Shown one piece after another: positions 1-12,116 of a stretch of 64,000 nt of DNA. Source of the DNA: Macrostomum hystrix (lineage: Eukaryota; Platyhelminthes; Macrostomidae); NCBI GenBank assembly GCA_950097015.1, contig CATNEN010000007.1:3472001-3536000 (forward strand), in the 5' to 3' direction. Positions within the stretch are counted from its first letter, which is position 1, and every line of letters begins with the position of its first letter. Below the pieces are notes generated by a model. That model was given only the letters and a program-made list of their open reading frames with translations. It ran no database searches and was not told the origin of the DNA. The position numbers and the translations under genes are program-made.

Positions 1-165
1 CACCCCTGTCTCTCCGATTCTACCCCTGTCTCTCCGATTCTACCCCTGTCTCTCCGATTCTACCCCTGTCTCTCCGATTCTACCCCTGTCTCTCCGATTC
101 TACCCCTGTCTCTCCGATTCTACCCCTGTCTCTCCGATTCTTCCCCTGTCTCCCCGATTTCATTC
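1..165. repeat. 20-bp satellite array (left part)
   Basis: Near-perfect copies of a 20-bp unit (TACCCCTGTCTCTCCGATTC) that run in from the left edge. The same unit family reappears at 7.3-9.0 kb. Between about 140 and 200 the unit grades into the 21-bp type. Confidence 0.97.
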
Positions 166-3100
166 CCTCTCGCTAAGATTATGTCCCTCATACACAGATT
201 CTATTCTTTTTCACTCAGATTCTATTCCTTCTCGGTCACATTCTATTCCCTCTCGGTCAGATTCTATTCCCTCTCGCTCAGATTCTATTCCTTCTCGCTC
301 AGATTCTATTCCTTCTCGGTCAGATTCTATTCCCTCTCGGTCAGATTCTATTCCCTCTCGCTCAGATTATATTCCTTCTCGCTCAGATTCTATTCCTTCT
401 CGGTCAGATTCTATTCCCTCTCGTCAGGTTCTATTCCTTCTCGGTCAGATTCTATTCCCTCTCGCTCAGATTATATTCCTTCTCGCTCAGATTCTATTCC
501 TTCTCGCTCAGATTCTATTCCTTCTCGGTCAGATTCTATTCCCTCTCGTCAGGTTCTATTCCTTCTCGGTCAGATTCTATTCCCTCTCGCTCAGATTATA
601 TTCCTTCTCGCTCAGATTCTATTCTTTCTCGCTCAGATTCTATTCCTTCTCGGTCAGATTCTATTCCCTCTCGTCAGGTTCTATTCCTTCTCGGTCAGAT
701 TCTATTCCCTCTCGCTCAGATTATATTCCTTCTCGCTCAGATTCTATTCCTTCTCGCTTAGATTCTATTCCTTCTCGGTCAGATTCTATTCCCTCTCGTC
801 AGGTTCTATTCCTTCTCGGTCAGATTCTATTCCCTCTCGCTCAGATTATATTCCCTCTCGGTCAGATTATATTCCCTCTCGCTCAGATTCTATTCCCTCT
901 CGCTCAGATTCTATTCCTTCTCGCTCAGATTCTATTCCTTCTCGCTCAGATTCTATTCCTTCTCGGTCAGATTCTATTCCCTCTCGTCAGGTTCTATTCC
1001 TTCTCGGTCAGATTCTATTCCCTCTCGCTCAGATTATATTCCCTCTCGGTCAGATTCTATTCCCTCTCGGTCAGATTCTATTCCCTCTCGCTCAGATTCT
1101 ATTCCTTCTCGCTCAGATTCTATTCCCTCTCGTTCAGATTCTATTCCTTCTCGGTCAGATTCTATTCCCTCTCGGTCAGATTCTATTCCTTCTCGGTCAG
1201 ATTCTATTCCCTCTCGCTCAGATTATATTCCTTCTCGCTCAGATTCTATTCCTTCTCGCTCAGATTCTATTCCTTCTCGGTCAGATTCTATTCCCTCTCG
1301 TCAGGTTCTATTCCTTCTCGGTCAGATTCTATTCCCTCTCGCTCAGATTATATTCCTTCTCGCTCAGATTCTATTCCTTCTCGCTCAGATTCTATTCCTT
1401 CTCGGTCAGATTCTATTCCCTCTCGTCAGGTTCTATTCCTTCTCGGTCAGATTCTATTCCCTCTCGCTCAGATTATATTCCCTCTCGGTCAGATTCTATT
1501 CCCTCTCGCTCAGATTCTATTCCCTCTCGCTCAGATTCTATTCCTTCTCGCTCAGATTCTATTCCTTCTCGGTCAGATTCTATTCCCTCTCGGTCAGATT
1601 CTATTCCCTCTCGCTCAGATTCTATTCCTTCTCGGTCAGATTCTATTCCCTCTCGTCAGGTTCTATTCCTTCTCGGTCAGATTCTATTCCCTCTCGTTCA
1701 GATTCTATTCCCTCTCGGTCAGATTCTATTCCTTCTCGCTCAGATTCTATTCCTTCTCGGTCAGATTCTATTCCCTCTCGGTCAGATTCTATTCCCTCTC
1801 GCTCAGATTATATTCCTTCTCGCTCAGATTCTATTCCTTCTCGGTCAGATTCTATTCCCTCTCGTCAGGTTCTATTCCTTCTCGGTCAGATTCTATTCCC
1901 TCTCGCTCAGATTATATTCCTTCTCGCTCAGATTCTATTCCTTCTCGCTCAGATTCTATTCCTTCTCGGTCAGATTCTATTCCCTCTCGTCAGGTTCTAT
2001 TCCTTCTCGGTCAGATTCTATTCCCTCTCGCTCAGATTATATTCCCTCTCGGTCAGATTCTATTCCCTCTCGGTCAGATTCTATTCCCTCTCGCTCAGAT
2101 TCTATTCCTTCTCGCTCAGATTCTATTCCTTCTCGGTCAGATTCTATTCCCTCTCGGTCAGATTCTATTCCCTCTCGCTCAGATTCTATTCCTTCTCGGT
2201 CAGATTCTATTCCCTCTCGTCAGGTTCTATTCCTTCTCGGTCAGATTCTATTCCCTCTCGTTCAGATTCTATTCCCTCTCGGTCAGATTCTATTCCTTCT
2301 CGCTCAGATTCTATTCCTTCTCGGTCAGATTCTATTCCCTCTCGGTCAGATTCTATTCCCTCTCGCTCAGATTATATTCCTTCTCGCTCAGATTCTATTC
2401 CTTCTCGCTCAGATTCTATTCCTTCTCGGTCAGATTCTATTCCCTCTCGTCAGGTTCTATTCCTTCTCGGTCAGATTCTATTCCCTCTCGCTCAGATTAT
2501 ATTCCCTCTCGGTCAGATTCTATTCCCTCTCGGTCAGATTCTATTCCCTCTCGCTCAGATTCTATTCCTTCTCGCTCAGATTCTATTCCTTCTCGGTCAG
2601 ATTATATTCCCTCTCGCTCAGATTCTATTCCCTCTCGCTCAGATTCTATTCCTTCTCGCTCAGATTCTATTCCTTCTCGCTCAGGTTCTATTCCTTCTCG
2701 GTCAGATTCTATTCCCTCTCGGTCAGATTCTATTCCCTCTCGCTCAGATTCTATTCCTTCTCGGTCAGATTCTATTCCCTCTCGTCAGGTTCTATTCCTT
2801 CTCGGTCAGATTCTATTCCTTCTCGCTCAGATTATATTCCTTCTCGCTCAGATTCTATTCTTCTCGCTCAGATTCTATTCCTTCTCGGTCAGATTCTATT
2901 CCCTCTCGTCAGGTTCTATTCCTTCTCGGTCAGATTCTATTCCCTCTCGCTCAGATTATATTCCTTCTCGCTCAGATTCTATTCCTTCTCGCTTCAGATT
3001 CTATTCCTTCTCGGTCAGATTCTATTCCCTCTCGTCAGGTTCTATTCCTTCTCGGTCAGATTCTATTCCCTCTCGCTCAGATTATATTCCCTCTCGGTCA

Positions 3101-6100
3101 GATTCTATTCCCTCTCGCTCAGATTCTATTCCCTCTCGCTCAGATTCTATTCCTTCTCGCTCAGATTCTATTCCTTCTCGCTCAGATTCTATTCCTTCTC
3201 GGTCAGATTCTATTCCCTCTCGTCAGGTTCTATTCCTTCTCGGTCAGATTCTATTCCCTCTCGCTCAGATTATATTCCTTCTCGGTCAGATTCTATTCCC
3301 TCTCGGTCAGATTCTATTCCCTCTCGCTCAGATTCTATTCCTTCTCGCTCAGATTCTATTCCCTCTCGTTCAGATTCTATTCCTTCTCGGTCAGATTCTA
3401 TTCCCTCTCGGTCAGATTCTATTCCTTCTCGGTCAGATTCTATTCCCTCTCGCTCAGATTATATTCCTTCTCGCTCAGATTCTACTCCTTCTCGCTCAGA
3501 TTCTATTCCTTCTCGGTCAGATTCTATTCCCTCTCGTCAGGTTCTATTCCTTCTCGGTCAGATTCTATTCCCTCTCGCTCAGATTATATTCCTTCTCGCT
3601 CAGATTCTATTCCTTCTCGCTCAGATTCTATTCCTTCTCGGTCAGATTCTATTCCCTCTCGTCAGGTTCTATTCCTTCTCGGTCAGATTCTATTCCCTCT
3701 CGCTCAGATTATATTCCCTCTCGGTCAGATTCTATTCCCTCTCGCTCAGATTCTATTCCCTCTCGCTCAGATTCTATTCCTTCTCGCTCAGATTCTATTC
3801 CTTCTCGGTCAGATTCTATTCCCTCTCGGTCAGATTCTATTCCCTCTCGCTCAGATTCTATTCCTTCTCGGTCAGATTCTATTCCCTCTCGTCAGGTTCT
3901 ATTCCTTCTCGGTCAGATTCTATTCCCTCTCGTTCAGATTCTATTCCCTCTCGGTCAGATTCTATTCCTTCTCGCTCAGATTCTATTCCCTCTCGCTCAG
4001 ATTCTATTCCTTCTCGCTCAGATTCTATTCCCTCTCGTCAGGTTCTATTCCTTCTCGGTCAGATTCTATTCCCTCTCGCTCAGATTATATTCCCTCTCGG
4101 TCAGATTCTATTCCCTCTCGGTCAGATTCTATTCCCTCTCGCTCAGATTCTATTCCTTCTCGCTCAGATTCTATTCCTTCTCGGTCAGATTCTATTCCCT
4201 CTCGGTCAGATTCTATTCCCTCTCGCTCAGATTCTATTCCTTCTCGGTCAGATTCTATTCCCTCTCGTCAGGTTCTATTCCTTCTCGGTCAGATTCTATT
4301 CCCTCTCGTTCAGATTCTATTCCCTCTCGGTCAGATTCTATTCCTTCTCGCTCAGATTCTATTCCTTCTCGGTCAGATTCTATTCCCTCTCGGTCAGATT
4401 CTATTCCCTCTCGCTCAGATTCTATTCCTTCTCGCTCAGATTCTATTCCTTCTCGCTCAGATTCTATTCCTTCTCGGTCAGATTCTATTCCCTCTCGTCA
4501 GGTTCTATTCCTTCTCGGTCAGATTCTATTCCCTCTCGCTCAGATTATATTCCTTCTCGCTCAGATTCTATTCCTTCTCGCTTAGATTCTATTCCCTCTC
4601 GGTCAGATTCTATTCCCTCTCGTCAGGTTCTATTCCTTCTCGGTCAGATTCTATTCCCTCTCGCTCAGATTATATTCCCTCTCGGTCAGATTATATTCCC
4701 TCTCGGTCAGATTCTATTCCCTCTCGCTCAGATTCTATTCCTTCTCGCTCAGATTCTATTCCTTCTCGCTCAGATTCTATTCCTTCTCGGTCAGATTCTA
4801 TTCCCTCTCGTCAGGTTCTATTCCTTCTCGGTCAGATTATATTCCCTCTCGCTCAGATTATATTCCTTCTCGCTCAGATTCTATTCCTTCTCGCTCAGAT
4901 TCTATTCCTTCTCGGTCAGATTCTATTCCCTCTCGTCAGGTTCTATTCCTTCTCGGTCAGATTCTATTCCTCTCGCTCAGATTATATTCCCTCTCGGTCA
5001 GATTCTATTCCCTCTCGCTCAGATTCTATTCCCTCTCGCTCAGATTCTATTCCTTCTCGCTCAGATTCTATTCCTTCTCGGTCAGATTCTATTCCCTCTC
5101 GGTCAGATTCTATTCCCTCTCGCTCAGATTCTATTCCTTCTCGGTCAGATTCTATTCCCTCTCGTCAGGTTCTATTCCTTCTCGGTCAGATTCTATTCCC
5201 TCTCGTTCAGATTCTATTCCCTCTCGGTCAGATTCTATTCCTTCTCGCTCAGATTCTATTCCTTCTCGGTCAGATTCTATTCCCTCTCGGTCAGATTCTA
5301 TTCCCTCTCGCTCAGATTATATTCCTTCTCGCTCAGATTCTATTCCTTCTCGGTCAGATTCTATTCCCTCTCGTCAGGTTCTATTCCTTCTCGGTCAGAT
5401 TCTATTCCCTCTCGCTCAGATTATATTCCTTCTCGCTCAGATTCTATTCCTTCTCGCTCAGATTCTATTCCTTCTCGCTCAGATTCTATTCCCTCTCGTC
5501 AGGTTCTATTCCTTCTCGGTCAGATTCTATTCCCTCTCGCTCAGATTATATTCCCTCTCGGTCAGATTCTATTCCCTCTCGGTCAGATTCTATTCCCTCT
5601 CGCTCAGATTCTATTCCTTCTCGCTCAGATTTTATTCCTTCTCGGTCAGATTCTATTCCCTCTCGGTCAGATTCTATTCCCTCTCGCTCAGATTCTATTC
5701 CTTCTCGGTCAGATTCTATTCCCTCTCGTCAGGTTCTATTCCTTCTCGGTCAGATTCTATTCCCTCTCGTTCAGATTCTATTCCCTCTCGGTCAGATTCT
5801 ATTCTTTCTCGCTCAGATTCTATTCCTTCTCGGTCAGATTCTATTCCCTCTCGGTCAGATTCTATTCCCTCTCGCTCAGATTATATTCCTTCTCGCTCAG
5901 ATTCTATTCCTTCTCGCTCAGATTCTATTCCTTCTCGGTCAGATTCTATTCCCTCTCGTCAGGTTCTATTCCTTCTCGGTCAGATTCTATTCCCTCTCGC
6001 TCAGATTATATTCCTTCTCGCTCAGATTCTATTCCTTCTCGCTTAGATTCTATTCCCTCTCGGTCAGATTCTATTCCCTCTCGTCAGGTTCTATTCCTTC

Positions 6101-6807
6101 TCGGTCAGATTCTATTCCCTCTCGCTCAGATTATATTCCCTCTCGGTCATATTATATTCCCTCTCGGTCAGATTCTATTCCCTCTCGCTCAGATTCTATT
6201 CCTTCTCGCTCAGATTCTATTCCTTCTCGCTCAGATTCTATTCCTTCTCGGTCAGATTCTATTCCCTCTCGTCAGGTTCTATTCCTTCTCGGTCAGATTA
6301 TATTCCCTCTCGCTCAGATTATATTCCTTCTCGCTCAGATTCTATTCCTTCTCGCTCAGATTCTATTCCTTCTCGGTCAGATTCTATTCCCTCTCGTCAG
6401 GTTCTATTCCTTCTCGGTCAGATTCTATTCCCTCTCGTTCAGATTCTATTCCCTCTCGGTCAGATTCTATTCCCTCTCGCTCAGATTCTATTCCTTCTCG
6501 CTCAGATTCTATTCCTTCTCGGTCAGATTCTATTCCCTCTCGGTCAGATTCTATTCCCTCTCGCTCAGATTCTATTCCTTCTCGGTCAGATTCTATTCCC
6601 TCTCGTCAGGTTCTATTCCTTCTCGGTCAGATTCTATTCCCTCTCGTTCAGATTCTATTCCCTCTCGGTCAGATTCTATTCCTTCTCGCTCAGATTCTAT
6701 TCCTTCTCGGTCAGATTCTATTCCCTCTCGGTCAGATTCTATTCCCTCTCGCTCAGATTCTATTCCTTCTCGGTCAGATTCTATTCCCTCTCGTTCAGAT
6801 TCTACCC
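166..6807. repeat. 21-bp satellite array, 6.6 kb
   Basis: About 315 copies of a 21-bp unit built on GATTCTATTCC followed by CTCTCGGTCA or CTCTCGCTCA. Recurrent variants are a 20-bp form missing one G (CTCGTCAGG), GATTATATTCC, and CTTCTCG for CCTCTCG. Variants recur in the same order in long blocks, so there is higher-order structure. The plus strand of the unit has no stop in any frame, which creates a 2,212-codon open frame (181-6819) that shifts its peptide pattern at every 20-bp variant. It is not a gene. The array ends at about 6800 with a unit of the 20-bp type (TCTACCCCT). Confidence 0.97.
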
Positions 6808-7320
6808 CTCCCACACTAGGAGTGTTAGAATAATCAGCTTGTATTTTCTAACTAAAAGAAAAAGCTAAAAAAGATATTTAAGAGATTAAAAAAACAATTT
6901 TAAATCTCCTATTCCATTCTGTCTGACTAAAAGCGGCTAAATTATTTTAATTGAGAAGGACAAACTGGAGAAGACAGATTTTGAACAGTAATTTCTTTTA
7001 CGGAATTTCAAATTGAAGATTCAGAAAAAAATCTACACAAAAGGCATCCGTCGACTTCCTTTGGGATTGACAAACGGCGAGGCCTTTTTAATTAGCAAAT
7101 TCTTTAGCCTCACAAACTTGAGGCGTTTGAAGGATCGAAAACTGTGTCATGCAAATTTATATCAAGTCTGAGTTATGAAGCAGACGATAGCATAGCAACC
7201 TCTGAGACCTGATTGAGAAATCTGACACTTGATAGATCTGCTTCGTTTTCTTTTACGCAGAAGCAGCTGTCAGCAATGACTCGTTAGGCAAAGAAAAGTA
7301 CGCAAATTTTGAGAGGTGCC
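6808..7320. other. Unique AT-rich spacer between two related arrays
   Basis: About 510 bp of AT-rich single-copy sequence separating the 21-bp array from the 20-bp array. I see no coding potential and no recognisable element. Confidence 0.6.
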
Positions 7321-9035
7321 AGAGGCCTATCTCACCGATTCTACCCCCGATTCTACCCCAGGCCCTTAAGTTCTACTCCCATCTCTCTGATTCTACCCCT
7401 GTCTCTCCAATTATACCCTTGTCTTTCCGATTCTACCCCTGTCTCTCCAATTCTACCCCTGTCTATCCAATTCTACCCCTCTCTATCCAATTCTACCCCT
7501 GTCTCTCCAATTGTACCCATGTCTTTCCGATTCTACCCCTGTCTATCCAATTCTACCCCTGTCTCTCCGATTCTACCCCTGTCTATCCAATTCTTTCCCT
7601 GTGTCTCCGATTCTACCCCTGTCTATCTAATTCTACTCCTGTCTCTCCGATTCTACCCCTGTCTATCCAATTCTACTATTGTCTCTTCGATTCTACCCCT
7701 GTCTCTCCGATTCTACCCCTGTCTATCCAATTCTACCCTTGTCTCTCCGATTCTACCCCTGTCTATCCAATTCTACTATTGTCTCTTCGATTCTACCCCT
7801 GTCTCTCCGATTCTACCCCTGTCTATCCAATTCTACCCTTGTCTCTCCGATTCTACCCCTGTCTATCCAATTCTTTCCCTGTCACTCCGATTCTACCCGT
7901 CTATCCAATTCTACCCTTGTCTCTCCGATTCTACCCCTGTCTATCCAATTCTACTCCTGTCTCTCCGATTCTTCCCCTGTCTTTCCGATTCTACCCCTGT
8001 CTCTCAAATTCTACCCCTGTCTATCCAATTCTACTCCTGTCTCTCCGATTCTTCCCCTGTCTCTCCGATTCTACCCCTGTCTATCCAATTCTACTCTTGT
8101 CTCTCCGATTCTTCCCCTGTCTATCCAATTCTACTCCTGTCTCTCCGATTCTTCCCCTGTCTCTCCGATTCTACCCCTGTCTCCCAAATTCTACCCCTGT
8201 CTATTCAATTCTACCCCTGTCTCTCAAATTCTACTCGATTCTACCCCGGTATCTCTAAATCTACCCGTCTCCCCAATTCTACCCCTCTCTATCCAATTCT
8301 ACCCCAGTCTATCCAAGTCTACGCCTGTCTCTCCAATTGTACCCATGTCTTTCCGATTCTACCCCTGTCTCTCCGATTCTACCCCTGTCTATCCAATTCT
8401 ACCCTTGTCTCTCCGATTCTACCCCTGTCTATCCAATTCTTTCCCTGTCACTCCGATTCTACCCCGTCTATCCAATTCTACCCTTGTCTCTCCGATTCTA
8501 CCCCTGTCTATCCAATTCTTTCCCTGTCACTCCGATTCTACCCGTCTATCCAATTCTACCCTTGTCTCTCCGATTCTACCCCTGTCTATCCAATTCTACT
8601 CCTGTCTCTCCGATTCTTCCCCTGTCTTTCCGATTCTACCCCTGTCTCTCAAATTCTACCCCTGTCTATCCAATTCTACTCCTGTCTCTCCGATTCTTCC
8701 CCTGTCTCTCCGATTCTACCCCTGTCTATCCAATTCTACTCTTGTCTCTCCGATTCTTCCCCTGTCTATCCAATTCTACTCCTGTCTCTCCGATTCTTCC
8801 CCTGTCTCTCCGATTCTACCCCTGTCTCTCAAATTCTACCCCTGTCTATCCAATTCTACTCCTGTCTCTCCGATTCTACCCCTGTCTATCCAATTCTACT
8901 CTTGTCTCTCCGATTCTTCCCCTGTCTATCCAATTCTACCCCTGTCTATCCAATTCTACCCCTGTCTCTCCAATTCTACTCGATTCTACCCCGGTATCTC
9001 TAAATCTACCCCGTCTCCCCAATTCTACCCCGTCT
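7321..9035. repeat. 20-bp satellite array with internal duplication
   Basis: About 85 copies of a 20-bp unit alternating between GATTCTACCCCTGTCTCTCC and an AATTCTACCCCTGTCTATCC form. Rare variants mark a large internal duplication. The TTCCCTGTCACTCCG variant occurs at about 7876 and 8521 (645 bp apart), and CTACTCGATTCTACCCCGG at 8231 and 8976 (745 bp apart). The plus strand has no stops, so overlapping open frames across 7309-9161 are artefacts. Confidence 0.96.
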
Positions 9036-9820
9036 TGGAAGACATGTCTCAGTCTCAATGGTAGAATGTTCTGCTATTTTTTTTTACCCAAATGGAGAGC
9101 TAACGAAACTACGAGTTGCCGTTGGGTAGAAACGAAAATTGAAACAAAAAGTGAAATCTGAAGCCGGGAAAAATTAATTAGCTGGCTGTGATTTGAAAAA
9201 AACGCCCAAGCAACCCTGGAAGAGGGAGTTAAACTGGGGAGGGAGAGCAAGCGTGAGGATTAGGAGAAAGTGGAGACTGGCAGATTTTAATTGAGCTTAT
9301 CGATTCAGTACACGCACACACTCTCTCTCTGGATATGACATTTCCGTGTTTCTGTGCCAGGACACACGCACAGATACGTAGCGAGTGAAGCCTCTAATGA
9401 TTGGTGACTCTGATTGGTGATATAAGCCCGGTCAGTTTTATTGAGTTCCATACTGGGCTGACTTCAAACCGCTTGCTTGCGCGAGTGTTTCGCCGAGTGG
9501 ACCCTCTTTGGGGAGCGACAAAGCCTTGGCTCGTAATAAGCTTAGCCAAGTTTTTTCCCAGCGTGTGCACTTTTCTTTTGCTTTCGCTAGGCTAGCAGAA
9601 AAGCTGCTGGAAGACGTGGAGAAAATTCTATAATTAGAACCACCTTGCTCAAGCGACTGCGATTGGAAAAACTACTTGTCATTTTGTGCTCCTGCACTAT
9701 GCTAACACTACAGGTGAAATGTACTTTTAGAAAGCTACCCAAATATAAATTGTGCATTATTAGCAGCTGCTTAAAGGCTTAGATACGAGCGTAATCCTGT
9801 TTAACGTATAAACATTCTGT
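9036..9820. other. Unique spacer
   Basis: Single-copy sequence with a short CA/CT-rich patch near 9314-9336. A 64-codon open frame at 9401-9595 has no recognisable homology pattern. Nothing else seen. Confidence 0.5.
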
Positions 9821-10655
9821 CTAACACACTGTCTAACACCCTGTCTAACATACTGTCTAACACACTGTCTAACACACTGTCTAACACACTGTCTAACACC
9901 CTGTCTAACACACTGTCTAACACACTGTCTAACACATTGTCTGACACCATGTCTAACAGGATGCCATCATGTCTAACAGGATACCATCATTTCTAACAGG
10001 ATACCATCATGTCTAACAAGATACCATCATGTCTAACAGGATACCCTGATGTCTAACAAGATACCATCATGTCTAACAGGATGCCATCATGTCTAACACA
10101 CTGTCTAACACAATGTCTAACACACTGTCTAACACCCTATCTAACACACTGTCTAACACCCTGTCTAACACACTGTCTAACACACTGTCTAACACACTGT
10201 CTAACACACTGTCTAACACACTGTCTAACACACTGTCTAACACACTGTCTAACACACTGTCTAACACACTGTCTAACACATTGTCTGACACCATGTCTAA
10301 CAGGGTGCCATCATATCTAACAGGATAACATCATATCTAACAAGATACCATCATGTATAACAGGATACCATCATGTCTAACAGGATACCATCATGTCTAA
10401 CAGGATACCATCATGTCTAACAAGATACCATCATGTCTAACAAGATACCATCATGTCTAACAGGATACCATCATGTCTAACAAGATACCATCATGTCTAA
10501 CAGGATACCATCATGTCTAACAAGATACCATCATGTCTAACAAGATACCATCATGTCTAACAAGATACCATCATGTCTAACAGGATACCATCATGTCTAA
10601 CAAGATACCATCATGTCTAACAGGATACCATCATGTCTAACAGGATGCTATCTTG
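9821..10655. repeat. Composite 12-bp / 20-bp array sharing a GTCTAACA core
   Basis: Four alternating blocks. A 12-bp unit (CACACTGTCTAA) fills about 9821-9950. A 20-bp unit (CAGGATACCATCATGTCTAA) fills about 9955-10090. The 12-bp unit returns at about 10091-10290 and the 20-bp unit at about 10300-10650. Both units share TGTCTAACA, so one probably arose from the other. Open frames here on either strand are repeat artefacts. Confidence 0.95.
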
Positions 10656-11779
10656 ACTTTCGGAGCCAGATAAAACAGAAACGGCAACCAAGTGGGCCTA
10701 GGAAAGCAGAAAAGTCATCCAGCTAAAATGTATTGAGCTGCCCATTTGCTGAGAGTGCTCAAAATCTGGCAATTTCTGCTTTCGCAGGCGAACTCGGTTT
10801 AATTGACGTTGTCTCTCTGGCCCTCGCCCCCTAGGAGGAGAAAAACTGAAAGAAATCTTTCACTTTGCCTGCCGGCAGCATGGTCGATCAGTGGAAGCGA
10901 ATTCTGTCAAAGCACTTTCGATCCGGTCATGACAACTGGAAATTCCCCAATTTGACCCCCTGATTTCTCGAGTGGTCGTTTGTCCAAATCTGGGCTGTTC
11001 TATTTTTAGTCCGATGGAATCGATATTTCTGTTGAATCTTTAGCAAGTGAGCAAATTTCAGGAAGCAAATCAAACGGCTCAGACAATAATCAGACCCCTC
11101 AATGTAACTCAGAACTGATGCTAAACAACTCTTATGCAAACAGAGACAAAAAAACTGAAATCAACTAATTAAGAAAACTAAAAACACAAGAAAAAATATT
11201 GTTTATATGTGCCATCCTTTGATATTCTAAATCTTATTTTCGATGCTGAAAATCTCATTATCGATATGAAAAAATCCAGTTTTCAAAGTCTTCAAATCAA
11301 AGTCTGACTCAAAGTGTCTTTGAGCTTTTGTGATTGTTCGCTGCTTATTGAAATAAGTACTTGGTCGATAAGATGCACACCAAAAACTCACTAGAGGCCC
11401 TGGACCAATCAGATGAGAGATAGAGTCAGGGAGTGAGGTGGCTGCATGGTGGGGCGGAGGACCGAGGTTCAGTGGTTCAGATCAGATTTAAAAAATACAA
11501 GAAATCATGGAATGTACATGTGGGCGTACATTGATTGTATCTTGGTTGAAATAAGTCAAAACGGAAATTTTCTGCACTTAACCCTATAAAAAGTGAAGAG
11601 TATAGCTAAATCTACCTTTACAAAACCTAAGCTTTCATTAACTCCTGCGAATATTATAGTGTATTATAAAACTACAACTTTTGTCCAGGAACTTTAGTGC
11701 AAGTTATTAATATATTTAGAGGTAAGAATTCACTCGCTACTTGTCTTGCAGACTCTTTAGCTAAAGGCAGAAGTAAAAA
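10656..11779. other. Unique spacer
   Basis: About 1.1 kb of single-copy DNA, AT-rich in its second half. A 70-codon minus-strand frame at 10927-11139 has no recognisable features. I see no splice-flanked exon. Confidence 0.5.
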
Positions 11780-12111
11780 ATAGTCAGTTGATCAGGTAGT
11801 CAGTTGATCAGGTAGTCAGCTGATCAGGTAGTCAGTTGATCAGGTAGTCAGTTGATCAGGTAGTCAGCTGATCAGGTAGTCAGTTGATCAGGTAGTCAGC
11901 TGATCAGGTAGTCAGTTGATCAGGTAGTCAGCTGATCAGGTAGTCAGCTGATCAGGTAGTCAGTTGATCAGGTAGTCAGTTGATCAGGTAGTCAGTTGAT
12001 CAGGTAGTCAGTTGATCAGGTAGTCAGTTGATCAGGTAGTCAGTTGATCAGGTAGTCAATTCATCAGGTAGTCAATTCAACAGGTAGTCAGTTGATCAGG
12101 TATTCAGCTGA
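11780..12111. repeat. 16-bp array with TGATCA palindrome, abutting a start codon
   Basis: About 21 copies of a 16-bp unit (AGTCAGTTGATCAGGT). The alternate form AGTCAGCTGATCAGGT carries overlapping palindromes (CAGCTG, TGATCA). The last copies are diverged, and the array ends 5 bp before the ATG of the 900-codon gene. A TGA at 12093-12095, in that gene's frame, lies inside the array. Confidence 0.95.
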
Positions 12112-12116
12112 TAGGG

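Noticed and set aside
181-6819. 2,212-codon open frame made of Ser/Phe/Tyr/Arg repeats
   Set aside because: The 21-bp unit has no plus-strand stop in any frame, and 20-bp variants switch the frame repeatedly without breaking it. Codon-level constraint is absent.
7309-9161. Several overlapping 274- to 564-codon frames
   Set aside because: Three overlapping frames on one strand over a 20-bp array; most starts are not ATG. Repeat artefact.
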